DNA of 64,000 nucleotides from Celeribacter marinus (lineage in GTDB: Bacteria > Pseudomonadota > Alphaproteobacteria > Rhodobacterales > Rhodobacteraceae), in assembly GCF_001308265.1 (NCBI RefSeq), contig NZ_CP012023.1:1440932-1504931 (forward strand), given 5' to 3'. The notes under the pieces are model-generated. The model was given only the letters and a program-made list of their open reading frames with translations. It was not told where the DNA came from and searched no databases. Position 1 is the stretch's first letter; the number at the start of each line of letters is the position of its first letter. Shown here piece after piece: positions 51,830 to 61,767 of the stretch. A program made the position numbers and the translations under genes.

Positions 51830-53428
51830 ATGGCAACCGGACGCGTGAACCCAGATTTTACATTGGACACCCAAGGGATCTCTGATCTCGGCAATGTGTA
51901 TTACAACCTTCTTGAGCCAGCCCTCATCGAAGAGGCACTCAAACGCGGCGAAGGGACGCTTGGTAAAGGTGGCTCACTCTATGTCACCACAGGCGAGCAT
52001 ACGGGACGCTCTCCCAATGACAAATATGTTGTCCGCACACCCAGCGTCGAAGACACAATCTGGTGGGAAAACAACCAACCGATGGAAGCGGACAAGTTCG
52101 ATGTCCTCTATGCGGACATGGTTGAGCACATGAAGGGTGGCGATTATTTCGTCGAAGACCTTTACGGCGGCGCCGATGCGGCTCACCGTCTTGACGTGCG
52201 TATGGTGACCGAACTGGCATGGCATGCCCTGTTCAACCGCACGATGTTGCGCCGTCCCGCGTTAACAGAGGTAGATCACTTTGAGGCGGATTATACCGTC
52301 ATCAATTGCCCAAGCTTTAAGGCAGACCCCGCAAAACACGGGTGTCGCTCCGGCACCGTGATCGCGCTCAATTTTGATCGCAAACTCATTCTTGTTGGCG
52401 GCACCTCTTACGCCGGCGAAAACAAGAAAGGCGTGTTTACGCTTCTCAACTACATTTTACCGGGTAAGGGCGTCATGGCGATGCACTGCTCCGCCAACCA
52501 CGCCCCCGGCAATCCCGTAGACACCGCGATCTTCTTTGGCCTGTCTGGCACGGGCAAAACCACACTGTCCGCTGACCCTGACCGCGTATTGATCGGTGAT
52601 GACGAACACGGGTGGTCCGAGCGCGGCACCTTTAACTTTGAGGGCGGTTGCTACGCCAAGACAATCGATCTGTCCGCTGAAGCAGAGCCCGAAATCTATG
52701 CGACAACAACCAAATTCGGCACCGTCATCGAGAACATGGTTTTTGATGAACATACCAAGGATCTCGACTTTGAGGATTCCAGTCTGACCGCGAACATGCG
52801 CTGCGCATACCCGCTGCACTATATCTCAAATGCGTCAGAGACCGCGCTCGGCGGCCACCCTAAAAACATCATCATGCTAACATGTGATGCATTCGGTGTG
52901 CTGCCCCCGATTGCGCGCCTATCACCTGCGCAAGCCATGTATCATTTCCTCTCCGGCTTTACGTCCAAAGTCGCGGGCACAGAAAAAGGGATTACGGAAC
53001 CTGTTCCCACGTTCTCAACCTGTTTCGGCGCGCCGTTCATGCCGCGCCGACCTGAGGCCTATGGAAATCTGCTACGCGACAAAATTGCCAAACACGGTGC
53101 CACCTGCTGGCTGGTAAACACGGGTTGGACCGGCGGCGCATATGGCATTGGCTCTCGTATGCCGATCAAGGCCACACGTAACTTGCTTCACTCTGCCCTT
53201 GATGGCTCACTATCCGGAGTTGAATTCCGCAAAGACGAGAACTTTGGCTTCGAAGTCCCCGTGTCTGTTCCCGGAGTGGCCGACATCCTACTCGACCCGC
53301 GCCGCACTTGGGCCGACAAAGAGGGCTATGACGCCCAAGCTGAAAAGCTGGTCTCAATGTTCTCGGAAAACTTTATCCAATACCTCGATTACATCGACGA
53401 CGATGTGAAATCCGCAGCGATCGGATAG
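51830..53428 (+). CDS. pckA: Phosphoenolpyruvate carboxykinase (ATP)
   Basis: 532 residues, full length for the ATP-dependent enzyme that converts oxaloacetate and ATP to phosphoenolpyruvate in gluconeogenesis. The kinase P-loop GLSGTGKTT is at 237-245 and the metal-binding DDEHGW at 257-262; the substrate motif [15 protein letters not shown] lies near 54-68. The ATG follows GGGGAGCTTGGAAC. It lies next to chvI-chvG as in rhizobia and other alphaproteobacteria, where ChvI and a LacI-type regulator affect it; here that is inference. Confidence 0.97.
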   Translation: MATGRVNPDFTLDTQGISDLGNVYYNLLEPALIEEALKRGEGTLGKGGSLYVTTGEHTGRSPNDKYVVRTPSVEDTIWWENNQPMEADKFDVLYADMVEHMKGGDYFVEDLYGGADAAHRLDVRMVTELAWHALFNRTMLRRPALTEVDHFEADYTVINCPSFKADPAKHGCRSGTVIALNFDRKLILVGGTSYAGENKKGVFTLLNYILPGKGVMAMHCSANHAPGNPVDTAIFFGLSGTGKTTLSADPDRVLIGDDEHGWSERGTFNFEGGCYAKTIDLSAEAEPEIYATTTKFGTVIENMVFDEHTKDLDFEDSSLTANMRCAYPLHYISNASETALGGHPKNIIMLTCDAFGVLPPIARLSPAQAMYHFLSGFTSKVAGTEKGITEPVPTFSTCFGAPFMPRRPEAYGNLLRDKIAKHGATCWLVNTGWTGGAYGIGSRMPIKATRNLLHSALDGSLSGVEFRKDENFGFEVPVSVPGVADILLDPRRTWADKEGYDAQAEKLVSMFSENFIQYLDYIDDDVKSAAIG

Positions 53429-53448
53429 AGGGTTACCATACGAATATG

Positions 53449-53476
53449 AAAAGGCGCGCCACTCGGCGCGCCTTTT
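53449..53476. terminator. Bidirectional terminator between pckA and the TSUP gene
   Basis: A perfect 12-bp stem AAAAGGCGCGCC/GGCGCGCCTTTT with a 4-nt loop (53461-53464), with A and T tracts on both sides. It serves two convergent genes. Confidence 0.92.
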
Positions 53477-53503
53477 TCATGTCTACTACATGCCTGCTGG
53501 CGC

Positions 53504-54280
53504 CTACATGACCGCACGACGGATCAGATTTAGTCCCGCAATAATGAGTACGAACAAAGTCATCCGCCTAAATTTCTTTTGGTCCAGCCGATCCTGAACC
53601 TTGTTGCCGATGGATTGACCAATCATCACAGGAACGATCATTAATAATGACAGTGGCAGTGTTTGCGCGCTCAAAACGCCTGAGCGAAGATGCGCAAGGC
53701 CAAGCGTGATAGCACCCGCCCCGAAAATTACGCCGGTAATTCTGATCTGCTCTTTCTTGGGTGTGTCAATCGCGGTCAGATAGGTCACTGTAAGTGGCCC
53801 CCAAATCCCCGCAAGCCCACCTAAAAATCCCGAGGCGGCTCCAACCAAAACGTCCATCCGTCCGCGCTTGCTCGGATCAACATACATCACCCGTCCTTTG
53901 AGCAAGAACAATGCAAGAGCGACAATTGGGACACCTAAAATAAGCAAGACTACGTTTTGCGGCAACGCAGCGACAAGCTGTGCGGCGATAACGATGAAAA
54001 CGAGCAATGTCGCGATATAGAGTTTGAACGCGCCGGCCACATCTACCGCCGCTTTGATCCCACCGCCCCGCAACGATTGCCACACATTGGACAGAACAGT
54101 TGGTACAATCATCGCCGCAATCGCCGTCTCGGGCGGCAGAACCGAAGCCAAGCCAGAAACCATAATCATAGGCAATGCAAAGCCTGTAGCGCCTTTTACA
54201 AACCCCGCCAACACTGTGATCGCGAAAGCGAACACGAGTTGCGGGATGGTCAGTAATTCGGTGAGTGCTTCAATCATCAT
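53504..54280 (-). CDS. TSUP-family membrane transporter (TauE/SafE)
   Basis: 258 residues with about eight membrane helices. FAITVLAGFVKGATGFALPMIMVSGLASVLPPETAIAAMIVP at the N terminus and DVLVGAASGFLGGLAGIWGPLTVTYLTAID in the second half are the two TSUP repeats. Members export sulfite, sulfoacetate and similar sulfur or carbon anions, but the substrate here is unknown. It is convergent with pckA. Confidence 0.87.
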   Translation of the reverse strand: MMIEALTELLTIPQLVFAFAITVLAGFVKGATGFALPMIMVSGLASVLPPETAIAAMIVPTVLSNVWQSLRGGGIKAAVDVAGAFKLYIATLLVFIVIAAQLVAALPQNVVLLILGVPIVALALFLLKGRVMYVDPSKRGRMDVLVGAASGFLGGLAGIWGPLTVTYLTAIDTPKKEQIRITGVIFGAGAITLGLAHLRSGVLSAQTLPLSLLMIVPVMIGQSIGNKVQDRLDQKKFRRMTLFVLIIAGLNLIRRAVM

Positions 54281-54425
54281 AGTGCGGTTTTATCATCAAA
54301 ATCACAGGGGTCACCAAAATTCCGTCGCGACGCTTTCGCAATGAAATTATGCCTATTTGTAAAATATTATTGCGCTGCAACTGCAAAAAGCCTAGGTCTA
54401 CACTACCTTTGCTGGAGAGATTCCT

Positions 54426-56099
54426 ATGGCCCTAGACAATCACGACACCCAAATGACGCCCGCACTCTTACCCGAGCTTTTGACGCTGACGGCCGCGGCC
54501 ATTCCTGCGGCGCAAGACCTTCAAGAGCGCGCCAAAGCCGCTTTGCGTGTCGAGTTCTTAGACGGGGACCGGATTTCAGGCGCGAAAATCGACGCCAACC
54601 AGACAGCGGCTCACGGCCTTGCGTGGCTGGCGACATATGTCGAAGCACTGCGTCAGATGCAAAAATGGGCCACGTCACTTTGTGATGAAGGCAAGTTTGG
54701 CGAAATGGAACAACTCATTTTGCAGATCTCATTTGGTGAATACCTCAGTCAGATATATGGCGGCATTCCGATGAACCAAGGAGAGATCGTGCGTCTGTCC
54801 GATCTGGGCCTCGGTCTCGTGCAACCCTCTGAACAAAGCGTGACGAAGCTCATGTTGTCGGGCAACACCGTACAGGCCAGAACGCGCCTTGTTGAACTGA
54901 TGCGCGACAATCACGGCCACGCGACATTTGGCGCCTCTGGTCTGGATGACGAGCTCGAAATGGTCCGCGATCAGTTCCGCCGCTATGCCGACGAAAAGGT
55001 GGTCCCGTTCGCGCATGAGTGGCACCTCAAAGATGAATTGATCCCAATGTCCGTCATCGATGAATTGGCCGAAATGGGCGTATTCGGACTGACGATCCCC
55101 GAAGAGTTCGGAGGCTTCGGCTTCCCAAAGGCGGCGATGGTCGTCGTCTCAGAAGAATTGTCGCGCGGATACATCGGCGTTGGCTCATTGGGCACGCGTA
55201 GCGAAATTGCCGCCGAACTTATCTTGTCCGGCGGGACACAGGCCCAAAAGGAAAACTGGCTCCCTAAACTCGCAAGCGCGCAAACGCTACCTACCGCCGT
55301 CTTCACCGAACCAAACACTGGATCGGACCTCGGCGGTTTGCGCACACGCGCCGTGAAAGACGGCGAGACCTATACGGTGACAGGCAATAAAACATGGATC
55401 ACGCACGCCGCGCGCACCAATCTGATGACCCTCTTGGCACGAACAGACTCTGCAACATCAGACTACAAAGGCCTATCAATGTTCTTGGCGGAAAAGACCG
55501 CTGGCGATGACGCGAACCCGTTTCCAACCGATGGTATGACGGGCGGAGAAATCGAAGTACTCGGCTACCGCGGCATGAAAGAATACGAACTTGCTTTTGA
55601 CGGATTCAAAGTGGATGCGGCGAACCTTCTTGGTGGCGAAGAGGGCAAGGGCTTCAAACAGCTGATGGAGACATTCGAGTCCGCGCGCATTCAAACCGCC
55701 GCCCGCGCCATTGGGGTCGCCCAAAACGCCCTAGAGGTCGGCATGCAATACGCCGAGGACCGCAAACAATTCGGCAAATCAATTATCGAATTCCCCCGTG
55801 TGTCAGGAAAACTCGCGATGATGGCCGTCGAAATTATGGTCGCGCGCCAACTCACCTATTTCTCCGCGTGGGAAAAGGACAACGGGCATCGCTGTGACGT
55901 GGAGGCCGGAATGGCAAAACTGTTGGGAGCGCGTGTGGCATGGGCCGCCGCCGACAATGCGTTGCAAATTCATGGCGGCAACGGCTTTGCCCTTGAGTAT
56001 CAAATCAGCCGCATTCTATGCGATGCGCGGATTCTCAACATCTTTGAGGGAGCCGGTGAAATTCAGGCGCAGGTTATCGCGCGCCGCCTTCTCGCCTAA
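54426..56099 (+). CDS. mcd: Probable (2S)-methylsuccinyl-CoA dehydrogenase
   Basis: 557-residue acyl-CoA dehydrogenase. An N-terminal extension of about 140-150 residues (for example KIDANQTAAHGLAWLATYVEALRQM) precedes a standard acyl-CoA dehydrogenase core beginning near EMVRDQFRRYADEKVVPFAHEWH. This architecture is that of Mcd, which oxidises methylsuccinyl-CoA to mesaconyl-CoA in the ethylmalonyl-CoA pathway and passes electrons to ETF. The start follows GGAGAG. Its terminator overlaps the 3' end of recO. A generic acyl-CoA dehydrogenase with an extension is the alternative. Confidence 0.82.
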   Translation: MALDNHDTQMTPALLPELLTLTAAAIPAAQDLQERAKAALRVEFLDGDRISGAKIDANQTAAHGLAWLATYVEALRQMQKWATSLCDEGKFGEMEQLILQISFGEYLSQIYGGIPMNQGEIVRLSDLGLGLVQPSEQSVTKLMLSGNTVQARTRLVELMRDNHGHATFGASGLDDELEMVRDQFRRYADEKVVPFAHEWHLKDELIPMSVIDELAEMGVFGLTIPEEFGGFGFPKAAMVVVSEELSRGYIGVGSLGTRSEIAAELILSGGTQAQKENWLPKLASAQTLPTAVFTEPNTGSDLGGLRTRAVKDGETYTVTGNKTWITHAARTNLMTLLARTDSATSDYKGLSMFLAEKTAGDDANPFPTDGMTGGEIEVLGYRGMKEYELAFDGFKVDAANLLGGEEGKGFKQLMETFESARIQTAARAIGVAQNALEVGMQYAEDRKQFGKSIIEFPRVSGKLAMMAVEIMVARQLTYFSAWEKDNGHRCDVEAGMAKLLGARVAWAAADNALQIHGGNGFALEYQISRILCDARILNIFEGAGEIQAQVIARRLLA

Positions 56100-56118
56100 C
56101 TCTACCCACCTAAACTGT

Positions 56119-56862
56119 CTAAAAAGGCGGCGCTGCTTGTGCCGCCTTTTTTGCAAGCCGGTCCAACAACCGTGCACGGGCCTGCGGCAACGGCTTGTCT
56201 GACAGCTCGGCAAGAATTTTCGCTATAAAGTGTCCGGTGGTGGTCATGCCTGCAATGATTTCGGCATAGTCCAAAGAAGACTGGCCAAGCAATGATTGCG
56301 GCAACGGCAACAGTCGATCCGCCCATTCACCTGCGCCCTGACGGCTGACGGCCCTGCCCGATTTTGGCGAGACATAGGCGAGGTCATCGGGACTACCCGT
56401 CACCGCGCACGCAGACAAATCAAGGCCGAATCCCAACTCCTCAAGCAAGGACACCTCCCAATGCAGGTAGGCCAAGGGCCAATTGGGATCGGTTCCAAGC
56501 CGGTCGAATAACCCCATGGTTTCGGCGTACAGATATGCATGCGGTTCGCGTTCGGGCAGCGTCGAAGTGAGCAACGCGGCGAGCGTGTTGAGCCCCTCTA
56601 ACGCCAAAGCGTCATTCATGACATCCGCGGCGCGAGAGCGGATTGGCTCCACCACAAAGCTCCCCAAATGGTCCTCAAGTCGCGCTTTCCATGTCACCGA
56701 TATATGACCACCCGGTTGCAAGTGCGGCGTCATTTTGCGTGACACCCCTCCACGCACGACAGCGGCATGACGGCCATGGCCTTCGGTAAATACCTCGACG
56801 ACGACAGACGTTTCGCCGTACTTACGGACCGCTAATACTGTGCCATGATCCTGCCATTCCAT
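56119..56862 (-). CDS. recO: DNA repair protein RecO
   Basis: 247 residues. An N-terminal OB fold (MEWQDHGTVLAVRKYGETSVVVEVFTEGHGRHAAVVRGGVS), then a helical domain with LPEREPHAYLYAETMGLFDRL. The zinc site of some RecO proteins is not obvious here. RecO works with RecF and RecR to load RecA on gapped DNA. It is the last gene of the era operon direction and is convergent with mcd. The last ten residues are encoded by a terminator hairpin on the other strand. Confidence 0.93.
   Translation of the reverse strand: MEWQDHGTVLAVRKYGETSVVVEVFTEGHGRHAAVVRGGVSRKMTPHLQPGGHISVTWKARLEDHLGSFVVEPIRSRAADVMNDALALEGLNTLAALLTSTLPEREPHAYLYAETMGLFDRLGTDPNWPLAYLHWEVSLLEELGFGLDLSACAVTGSPDDLAYVSPKSGRAVSRQGAGEWADRLLPLPQSLLGQSSLDYAEIIAGMTTTGHFIAKILAELSDKPLPQARARLLDRLAKKAAQAAPPF
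56121..56152 (+). terminator. mcd terminator inside the recO 3' end
   Basis: AAAAAGGCGGC (56121-56131) pairs with GCCGCCTTTTT (56141-56151), 9-nt loop, followed by TT on the plus strand. The same bases encode the last residues of convergent recO (KKAAQAAPPF). Confidence 0.85.
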
Positions 56863-56928
56863 GCGCGCATATTCCGTGGGACGCGTGGCTCTTGCAAGCG
56901 GTGTTTATGCGTGACGTGGGGCAGGTCT

Positions 56929-57261
56929 TTAGTCTGACAGACCAACCTCGTCCAAAAGTGTGCGCCCGTGGCGGTCCTCTACCTCGATGATCCACACATC
57001 CGCATCAAAGCTTCTTTGTTTGGTCAAAGTCGCATCCACATCACGCTCATCACCCTGTGTCAGAACCTGCCATTCGCGGCGGTCTTCCATAAGGTTGAAC
57101 TCGCGTTGAAACGCCGTTGCTTGTCCGTCCAGTGTATTGAGTTTGATCAAAATCGCGCCCGCGGTGGCATCGCCTTTTTTGACCACGAACGCGGGGATAT
57201 CAGCGAGACGCAGGCGCGACAGATACGCCGACACCCAAAAATCAGCCGTCAGACGTGCCAC
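56929..57261 (-). CDS. DUF1491 family protein
   Basis: 110 residues. ARLTADFWVSAYLSRLRLADIPAFVVKKGDATAGAILIKLNTLDG and later DADVWIIEVEDRHGRTLLDEVGL match DUF1491, small alphaproteobacterial proteins of unknown role that are often next to era and recO. The start is GTG (57259-57261), three nt after the era stop, with GGA upstream. It is probably co-translated with era. Confidence 0.8.
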   Translation of the reverse strand: MARLTADFWVSAYLSRLRLADIPAFVVKKGDATAGAILIKLNTLDGQATAFQREFNLMEDRREWQVLTQGDERDVDATLTKQRSFDADVWIIEVEDRHGRTLLDEVGLSD

Positions 57262-57264
57262 AGA

Positions 57265-58188
57265 TCACGCGTTTCCGTCTTTGAAGTCGAGTCCCATTTC
57301 GCCGTAGCGCTCAGCTTCTTCAAGCCAGTTTGGACGCACTTTGACCTGTAAGAACAGGTGGATTTTGCGGCCAAGAAACTCAGACAATTCCTCACGCGAC
57401 TGGCGCGAAATCCGTTTGATTGTCTCTCCGCGCTTACCCAAAATAATGCCTTTGTGACCATCGCGCGCCACATAGACAATCTGATCCACACGCGCGGACC
57501 CGTCAGCACGCTCTTCCCACTTTTCCGTCTCGACCGTGAGCTGATACGGCAACTCTTGGTGCAGGTTCAGCGTTAGCTTTTCGCGGGTCATTTCCGCCGC
57601 GATCATGCGCAATGGCAAGTCGGCGATTTGATCCTCGGGATAAAGCCACGGCCCCATGGGAATCTCTTTTGCAAGCCACTTGCGAAGATCATCAACCCCG
57701 CGCCCTTTTTCTGCGGAGATCATAAATGTCTCCACAAAATCAAACCGCTCATTGAGCTTTTGTGTCATGGCGAGCAACTTTTCAACGTCGACCATATCAA
57801 TCTTGTTGATGGCCAGAGCGATTTTGCCGCGCACAGGGTTTTCGGCCAACGCGGCGAGAATGCCCTCGACGCCTTCGGACAAGCCGCGGTGCGCCTCTAC
57901 CATTAACACGGTGATATCCGCATCAGCGGCACCTCCCCATGCGGCCGTAACCATCGCGCGATCAAGCCGCCGCTTGGGCTTAAAAATACCCGGCGTGTCG
58001 ACAAAAACGATTTGGCTATCGCCCTCAATCGCGACACCGCGAATACGCGCGCGGGTTGTTTGAACCTTGTGCGTAACGATTGAAACCTTGGCGCCAACCA
58101 TACGGTTGAGCAATGTCGATTTCCCTGCGTTCGGCTCACCAATGAGAGCCACAAAGCCAGCACGGGATTGGTCGTTTGCGTCAGCCAT
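57265..58188 (-). CDS. era: GTPase Era
   Basis: 307 residues. G1 motif GEPNAGKST at 17-25, [23 protein letters not shown], then a C-terminal KH domain with [29 protein letters not shown]. It binds the 3' end of 16S rRNA during small-subunit assembly. It overlaps the end of rnc by eight bases. Confidence 0.97.
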   Translation of the reverse strand: MADANDQSRAGFVALIGEPNAGKSTLLNRMVGAKVSIVTHKVQTTRARIRGVAIEGDSQIVFVDTPGIFKPKRRLDRAMVTAAWGGAADADITVLMVEAHRGLSEGVEGILAALAENPVRGKIALAINKIDMVDVEKLLAMTQKLNERFDFVETFMISAEKGRGVDDLRKWLAKEIPMGPWLYPEDQIADLPLRMIAAEMTREKLTLNLHQELPYQLTVETEKWEERADGSARVDQIVYVARDGHKGIILGKRGETIKRISRQSREELSEFLGRKIHLFLQVKVRPNWLEEAERYGEMGLDFKDGNA

Positions 58189-58870
58189 TTTCGGCCTCCA
58201 GTTTATTCAAAAGCGCCTTTGCGGCGGATTGTTCTGCGTTGCGTTTAGAGGCAGCTTTTGCCTGTTCGCTCTCGCCGCTTTCCAGCACTACTTTAATAGT
58301 GAAAACGGGTGCGTGATCTGGGCCCGTGCGTTCAACTGTCTCGTAACGCGGCGGGTTTTGTTTGCGGGCCTGTGCCCATTCTTGAAGTGCAGATTTCGGG
58401 TCACGGGCGTCATCCTCCACACCCTCGATCCGCTCCCCCCAAAGGCGTAGAACCATATCGCGTGCGGTTTCAAACCCTGCATCGAGATAGACGGCGGCAA
58501 TGATCGCCTCCATGGCATCGGCCAACAGCGCCTCTTTGCGGCGCCCTCCCGACAACATCTCGGAGCGCCCAAGTTTGAGAACATCCCCAAGGTTGATTTG
58601 ACGCGCAACATCCGCACAGGTCTCTTTGCGTACAAGCGCGTTGAAGCGTGGCGCAAGCTGCCCCTCGGCTGCGGATTTGTCTGCTTGGAACAACGCCTCG
58701 GACATCGTCAGCCCCAGAACCCTATCGCCCAAAAACTCTAAGCGCTGATTGTCGGGGCGCGTTGCCGATGACAACGAGCTATGCGTTGTGGCGCGCGTCA
58801 AAAGCTCGGCATTTTTGAACTCATGCCCGAGACGCGCCTGAAACGCTTTGAGATCCGCTGAAATTTTCAA
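58181..58870 (-). CDS. rnc: Ribonuclease III
   Basis: 229 residues. The RNase III signature [13 protein letters not shown] is at 41-53 with catalytic Glu45 and Asp49; a double-stranded-RNA-binding domain follows from about residue 155. It begins with TTG (58868-58870), which overlaps the lepB stop as TTGA, so translation is probably coupled. It matures rRNA and cuts structured mRNAs, possibly those in the ribosomal operons of this window. Confidence 0.96.
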   Translation of the reverse strand: MKISADLKAFQARLGHEFKNAELLTRATTHSSLSSATRPDNQRLEFLGDRVLGLTMSEALFQADKSAAEGQLAPRFNALVRKETCADVARQINLGDVLKLGRSEMLSGGRRKEALLADAMEAIIAAVYLDAGFETARDMVLRLWGERIEGVEDDARDPKSALQEWAQARKQNPPRYETVERTGPDHAPVFTIKVVLESGESEQAKAASKRNAEQSAAKALLNKLEAENG

Positions 58871-59643
58871 TTGATTTTCTCGTAAAAACGATCAAGTCGC
58901 CACGTCCAAAAGAACAGGAGGGATTTACCGGCGGCGGAGAACATGACGCGATCCACTCGACCGAGCAGAAACTCCTCGGGGACAAAACCGACACCGACCG
59001 GCTGTGCCACGCGGCTATCGGCGGAGTTGTCGCGGTTGTCACCAAGGAAGAAATATTGACCAGCTGGGACGGTAAACACGGCGGTATTATCCACGCGAGA
59101 CTCACCGATATTTAAGATCGAGTGCGACGTCCCTCCAGGGAGAGTTTCAATGAACTTCTCTTTAATGCACTGGCCACCCAAACCCGGCGCAGGGTTGGAG
59201 CAACGCGGCGTATTGCCTGCCGACCCCTGCCCCTCATAGGTCTCGACAAAGACGCCATCGGGCGTTTGTTTGGCCTCTTCACCATTGATAAACAGCACGC
59301 TGTCTTTCATCTGGATCTTATCACCCGGCAGGCCAACGAGACGTTTCACAAAGGCGCGGTGTTGGGTCGGGTGCTCGAACACGACAACATCGCCACGCTC
59401 GGGTGCCTTGTCCAGAATGCGGCCCGATACGGGGCACATGAACGAGAACGGGCACGAGTATTTAGAATAGCCATAGCTCATCTTGTTGACGAACAAAAAG
59501 TCGCCAATCAGTAAGGTGTCTTTCATCGATGAGGATGGGATAAAGAACGGCTGAAAAAAGAAGGACCGAAAAATTCCTGCAATCAATAGGGCGTAGACAA
59601 CCGTTTTTACGGTTTCTGTCGCACTGTCTTTAAAGCTGCTCAT
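58867..59643 (-). CDS. lepB: Signal peptidase I
   Basis: 258 residues. One N-terminal membrane helix ([19 protein letters not shown]), catalytic Ser39 in PSSSMKDTL and Lys100 in [13 protein letters not shown], and the conserved [11 protein letters not shown] near the C terminus. It cleaves signal peptides from exported proteins at the outer face of the inner membrane. It overlaps rnc by four bases. Contains an insert with four cysteines (about 64-70 and 140-155), seen in other alphaproteobacterial LepB proteins. Confidence 0.96.
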   Translation of the reverse strand: MSSFKDSATETVKTVVYALLIAGIFRSFFFQPFFIPSSSMKDTLLIGDFLFVNKMSYGYSKYSCPFSFMCPVSGRILDKAPERGDVVVFEHPTQHRAFVKRLVGLPGDKIQMKDSVLFINGEEAKQTPDGVFVETYEGQGSAGNTPRCSNPAPGLGGQCIKEKFIETLPGGTSHSILNIGESRVDNTAVFTVPAGQYFFLGDNRDNSADSRVAQPVGVGFVPEEFLLGRVDRVMFSAAGKSLLFFWTWRLDRFYEKIN

Positions 59644-59795
59644 CTGTGCTCAGGTCCGTTCTGTCAAATAAGGGCGCGCCGATACGCGCGTTAGGTCGCT
59701 CAATGATTGGCGCGGGGCATGGAGTCAAGGTGAAGCCGTGCCACACCGCGCACTTGGGCAAGGAATAGGAGAGAATACTCGCACCAAGCGTTGCG

Positions 59796-60200
59796 TCACT
59801 CTTCGCATTTTCGCGCCTCAATCACAACAAAAGCCTGTGCCCATGGATGATCATCCGTCAGGGTAACATGAATAACCGCCTCATGTCCGGCGGGCGTCAT
59901 GGCGTCGAGCCGATCCTTGGCCCAACCCGTCACCCGCATAACGGGTTGCCCCGTTTCAAGGTTGCTCACAGACATGTCGATCCATGAGATCCCCATGGCG
60001 AGACCGGTACCGAGCGCCTTTGAGCAGGCTTCTTTCGCGGCCCAGCGTTTTGCATACGTTCCCGCAACATCACACCTACGATCCGCTTTTTGTTGCTCGG
60101 CCGGCGTGAAAACACGGTTCTTAAAACGCGCCCCGAACCGATCCAAGGTGCCTTGGATACGCTCGATGTTGGCCAAATCTGTCCCGATACCAAGGATCAT
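59796..60200 (-). CDS. acpS: Holo-[acyl-carrier-protein] synthase
   Basis: 134 residues. [15 protein letters not shown] with Asp8 and [12 protein letters not shown] with Glu57 are the magnesium and CoA binding sites. It transfers 4'-phosphopantetheine to acyl carrier protein. The start at 60200 is the conserved one; the frame is open to 60230. No clear ribosome binding site. About 150 nt separate it from lepB; I see no gene in that gap. Confidence 0.94.
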   Translation of the reverse strand: MILGIGTDLANIERIQGTLDRFGARFKNRVFTPAEQQKADRRCDVAGTYAKRWAAKEACSKALGTGLAMGISWIDMSVSNLETGQPVMRVTGWAKDRLDAMTPAGHEAVIHVTLTDDHPWAQAFVVIEARKCEE

Positions 60201-60265
60201 TTGCACGCCAAACATAACGCGTTCATGCAAGCCGCACGGGTTGGGGCTATCAATTGTCGCGACAT

Positions 60266-61015
60266 CTAACCACGCACCTCATCCATGAGGCGTCTCATCT
60301 CCAAAATAGCCGGTTGAATGCCCCGAAAAATTGCCTCTCCGATTAGAAAATGGCCGATGTTCAGCTCCACGATCTGTGGAAGTGCGGCAATTGGTTGAAC
60401 CGTATCATAGGTCAGGCCGTGCCCTGCGTGGACCTCTAGGCCGAGACTGTCGGCAAAGGCAGCCATCTGAGCAAGGCGTTCCAATTCTGCATCGCGCTCG
60501 TCAAATCGACCCTCGGCATGCAGGTCACAATATGCGCCGGTGTGCAGTTCAACAACCGCCGCCCCGATCCGCGCAGCCGCTTCAATTTGCGGACGATCCG
60601 CCGCGATAAAGATCGACACACGGCATCCCGCATCCCGCAATGGCGCAATAAAATGGGCCAAACGGTTTTCGTCGCGCGCAACTTCAAGCCCGCCCTCTGT
60701 CGTGCGCTCTTCGCGCTTTTCCGGCACGAGGCAAACCGCATGGGGTTTGTGACGCAATGCAATGGCGTGCATTTCATCTGTTGCAGCCATCTCGAAATTG
60801 AGCGGGACAGTCAGCGCCTCCATCAGGCGTTCAATGTCGGCGTCCGTGATGTGCCGGCGATCTTCGCGCAAGTGAGCGGTGATACCGTCAGCCCCCGCAT
60901 CCTCAGCCAGTTTTGCCGCGCGGATCGGATCAGGATATTCTGATCCGCGCGCGTTTCTAACAGTGGCAACATGGTCAATATTCATACCAAGACGAAGGGG
61001 CGCTATTTCAGTCAT
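60266..61015 (-). CDS. pdxJ: Pyridoxine 5'-phosphate synthase
   Basis: 249 residues. [14 protein letters not shown] at the N terminus, [21 protein letters not shown]-like [11 protein letters not shown] and GLTYDTV are family motifs. It joins 1-deoxy-xylulose 5-phosphate and 3-amino-2-oxopropyl phosphate to make pyridoxine phosphate. It precedes acpS, the usual order in alphaproteobacteria and in E. coli. Confidence 0.97.
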   Translation of the reverse strand: MTEIAPLRLGMNIDHVATVRNARGSEYPDPIRAAKLAEDAGADGITAHLREDRRHITDADIERLMEALTVPLNFEMAATDEMHAIALRHKPHAVCLVPEKREERTTEGGLEVARDENRLAHFIAPLRDAGCRVSIFIAADRPQIEAAARIGAAVVELHTGAYCDLHAEGRFDERDAELERLAQMAAFADSLGLEVHAGHGLTYDTVQPIAALPQIVELNIGHFLIGEAIFRGIQPAILEMRRLMDEVRG

Positions 61016-61104
61016 GACGGGCCTTTTCTGCGCGTTTGAATGTTCTTTTCATGCGACAATACCCCTCGAAGATCAAAACCGAAACGAAGAAATTGCGCAC
61101 TCGA

Positions 61105-61749
61105 TCAACTCTTATTGTAGCTCGCGTGCGCCTTTTTTCTCAGCTTTTCGAGTTTGGCTTTCAACTTTTTACGACGACGCGCCTGATAGGCCGCGATCAT
61201 CGGCAAGGTGACGTAATAACCGACAAGTCCCGCCACAATGCCCGGCACAATCCCACCAACGAGATAGGGCAAAAACACCTCGTAAAAGAACCGAATAAGC
61301 GCATCCCAATTGGCGTCTACATCCGACAGAACCGCGAGGAAGTTAAGCCAAAAGTCGTCCGCCGCGTCTATAAATTTGCCCATGAAGGAGCGCTCATTAA
61401 CGTGATCAAACTCGGTGCCCAAAATGAAGTGGCCCATTTTCAGAGACACGACACCGATCGGCACATATGTCAGCGGATTTCCGACAAACGTTGCAAGCAG
61501 CGCGGCAACAACATTTCCACGCATCAGCTTTGCCAATATGTAGGCGACCAGAAAATGCAGCCCAAACAAAGGCGTAAAGACCGAGAAGATTCCCGCAAAA
61601 ACGCCCCGGGAAATTGTTTGAGGAGTGTCAGGCAGGCGGTGAAGCCGATGTTGCAGATAGAGAGCCGCACGATGCCAACCGCCCTTGGGCCAAAGTGATC
61701 TCGCAAGCCAGATCAATGGGGTCAGTTTTTTACGGCGTTTAAATACCAC
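61105..61749 (-). CDS. DUF2062 family membrane protein
   Basis: 214 residues. The core GVFAGIFSVFTPLFGLHFLVAYILAKLMRGNVVAALLATFVGNPLTY is the DUF2062 signature, followed by a second hydrophobic segment near 140-175 and a basic C-terminal tail. Function unknown. The start is GTG (61747-61749) with GGGGAAC upstream. It lies between rsh and pdxJ, a common place for the family in this class. Confidence 0.87.
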   Translation of the reverse strand: MVFKRRKKLTPLIWLARSLWPKGGWHRAALYLQHRLHRLPDTPQTISRGVFAGIFSVFTPLFGLHFLVAYILAKLMRGNVVAALLATFVGNPLTYVPIGVVSLKMGHFILGTEFDHVNERSFMGKFIDAADDFWLNFLAVLSDVDANWDALIRFFYEVFLPYLVGGIVPGIVAGLVGYYVTLPMIAAYQARRRKKLKAKLEKLRKKAHASYNKS

Positions 61750-61767
61750 GTGTTCCCCGCCCCTTCC

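Noticed and set aside
51694..51885. 63-codon plus-strand frame before pckA
   Set aside because: It overlaps the pckA start in another frame, has no clear ribosome binding site and no recognisable protein pattern.
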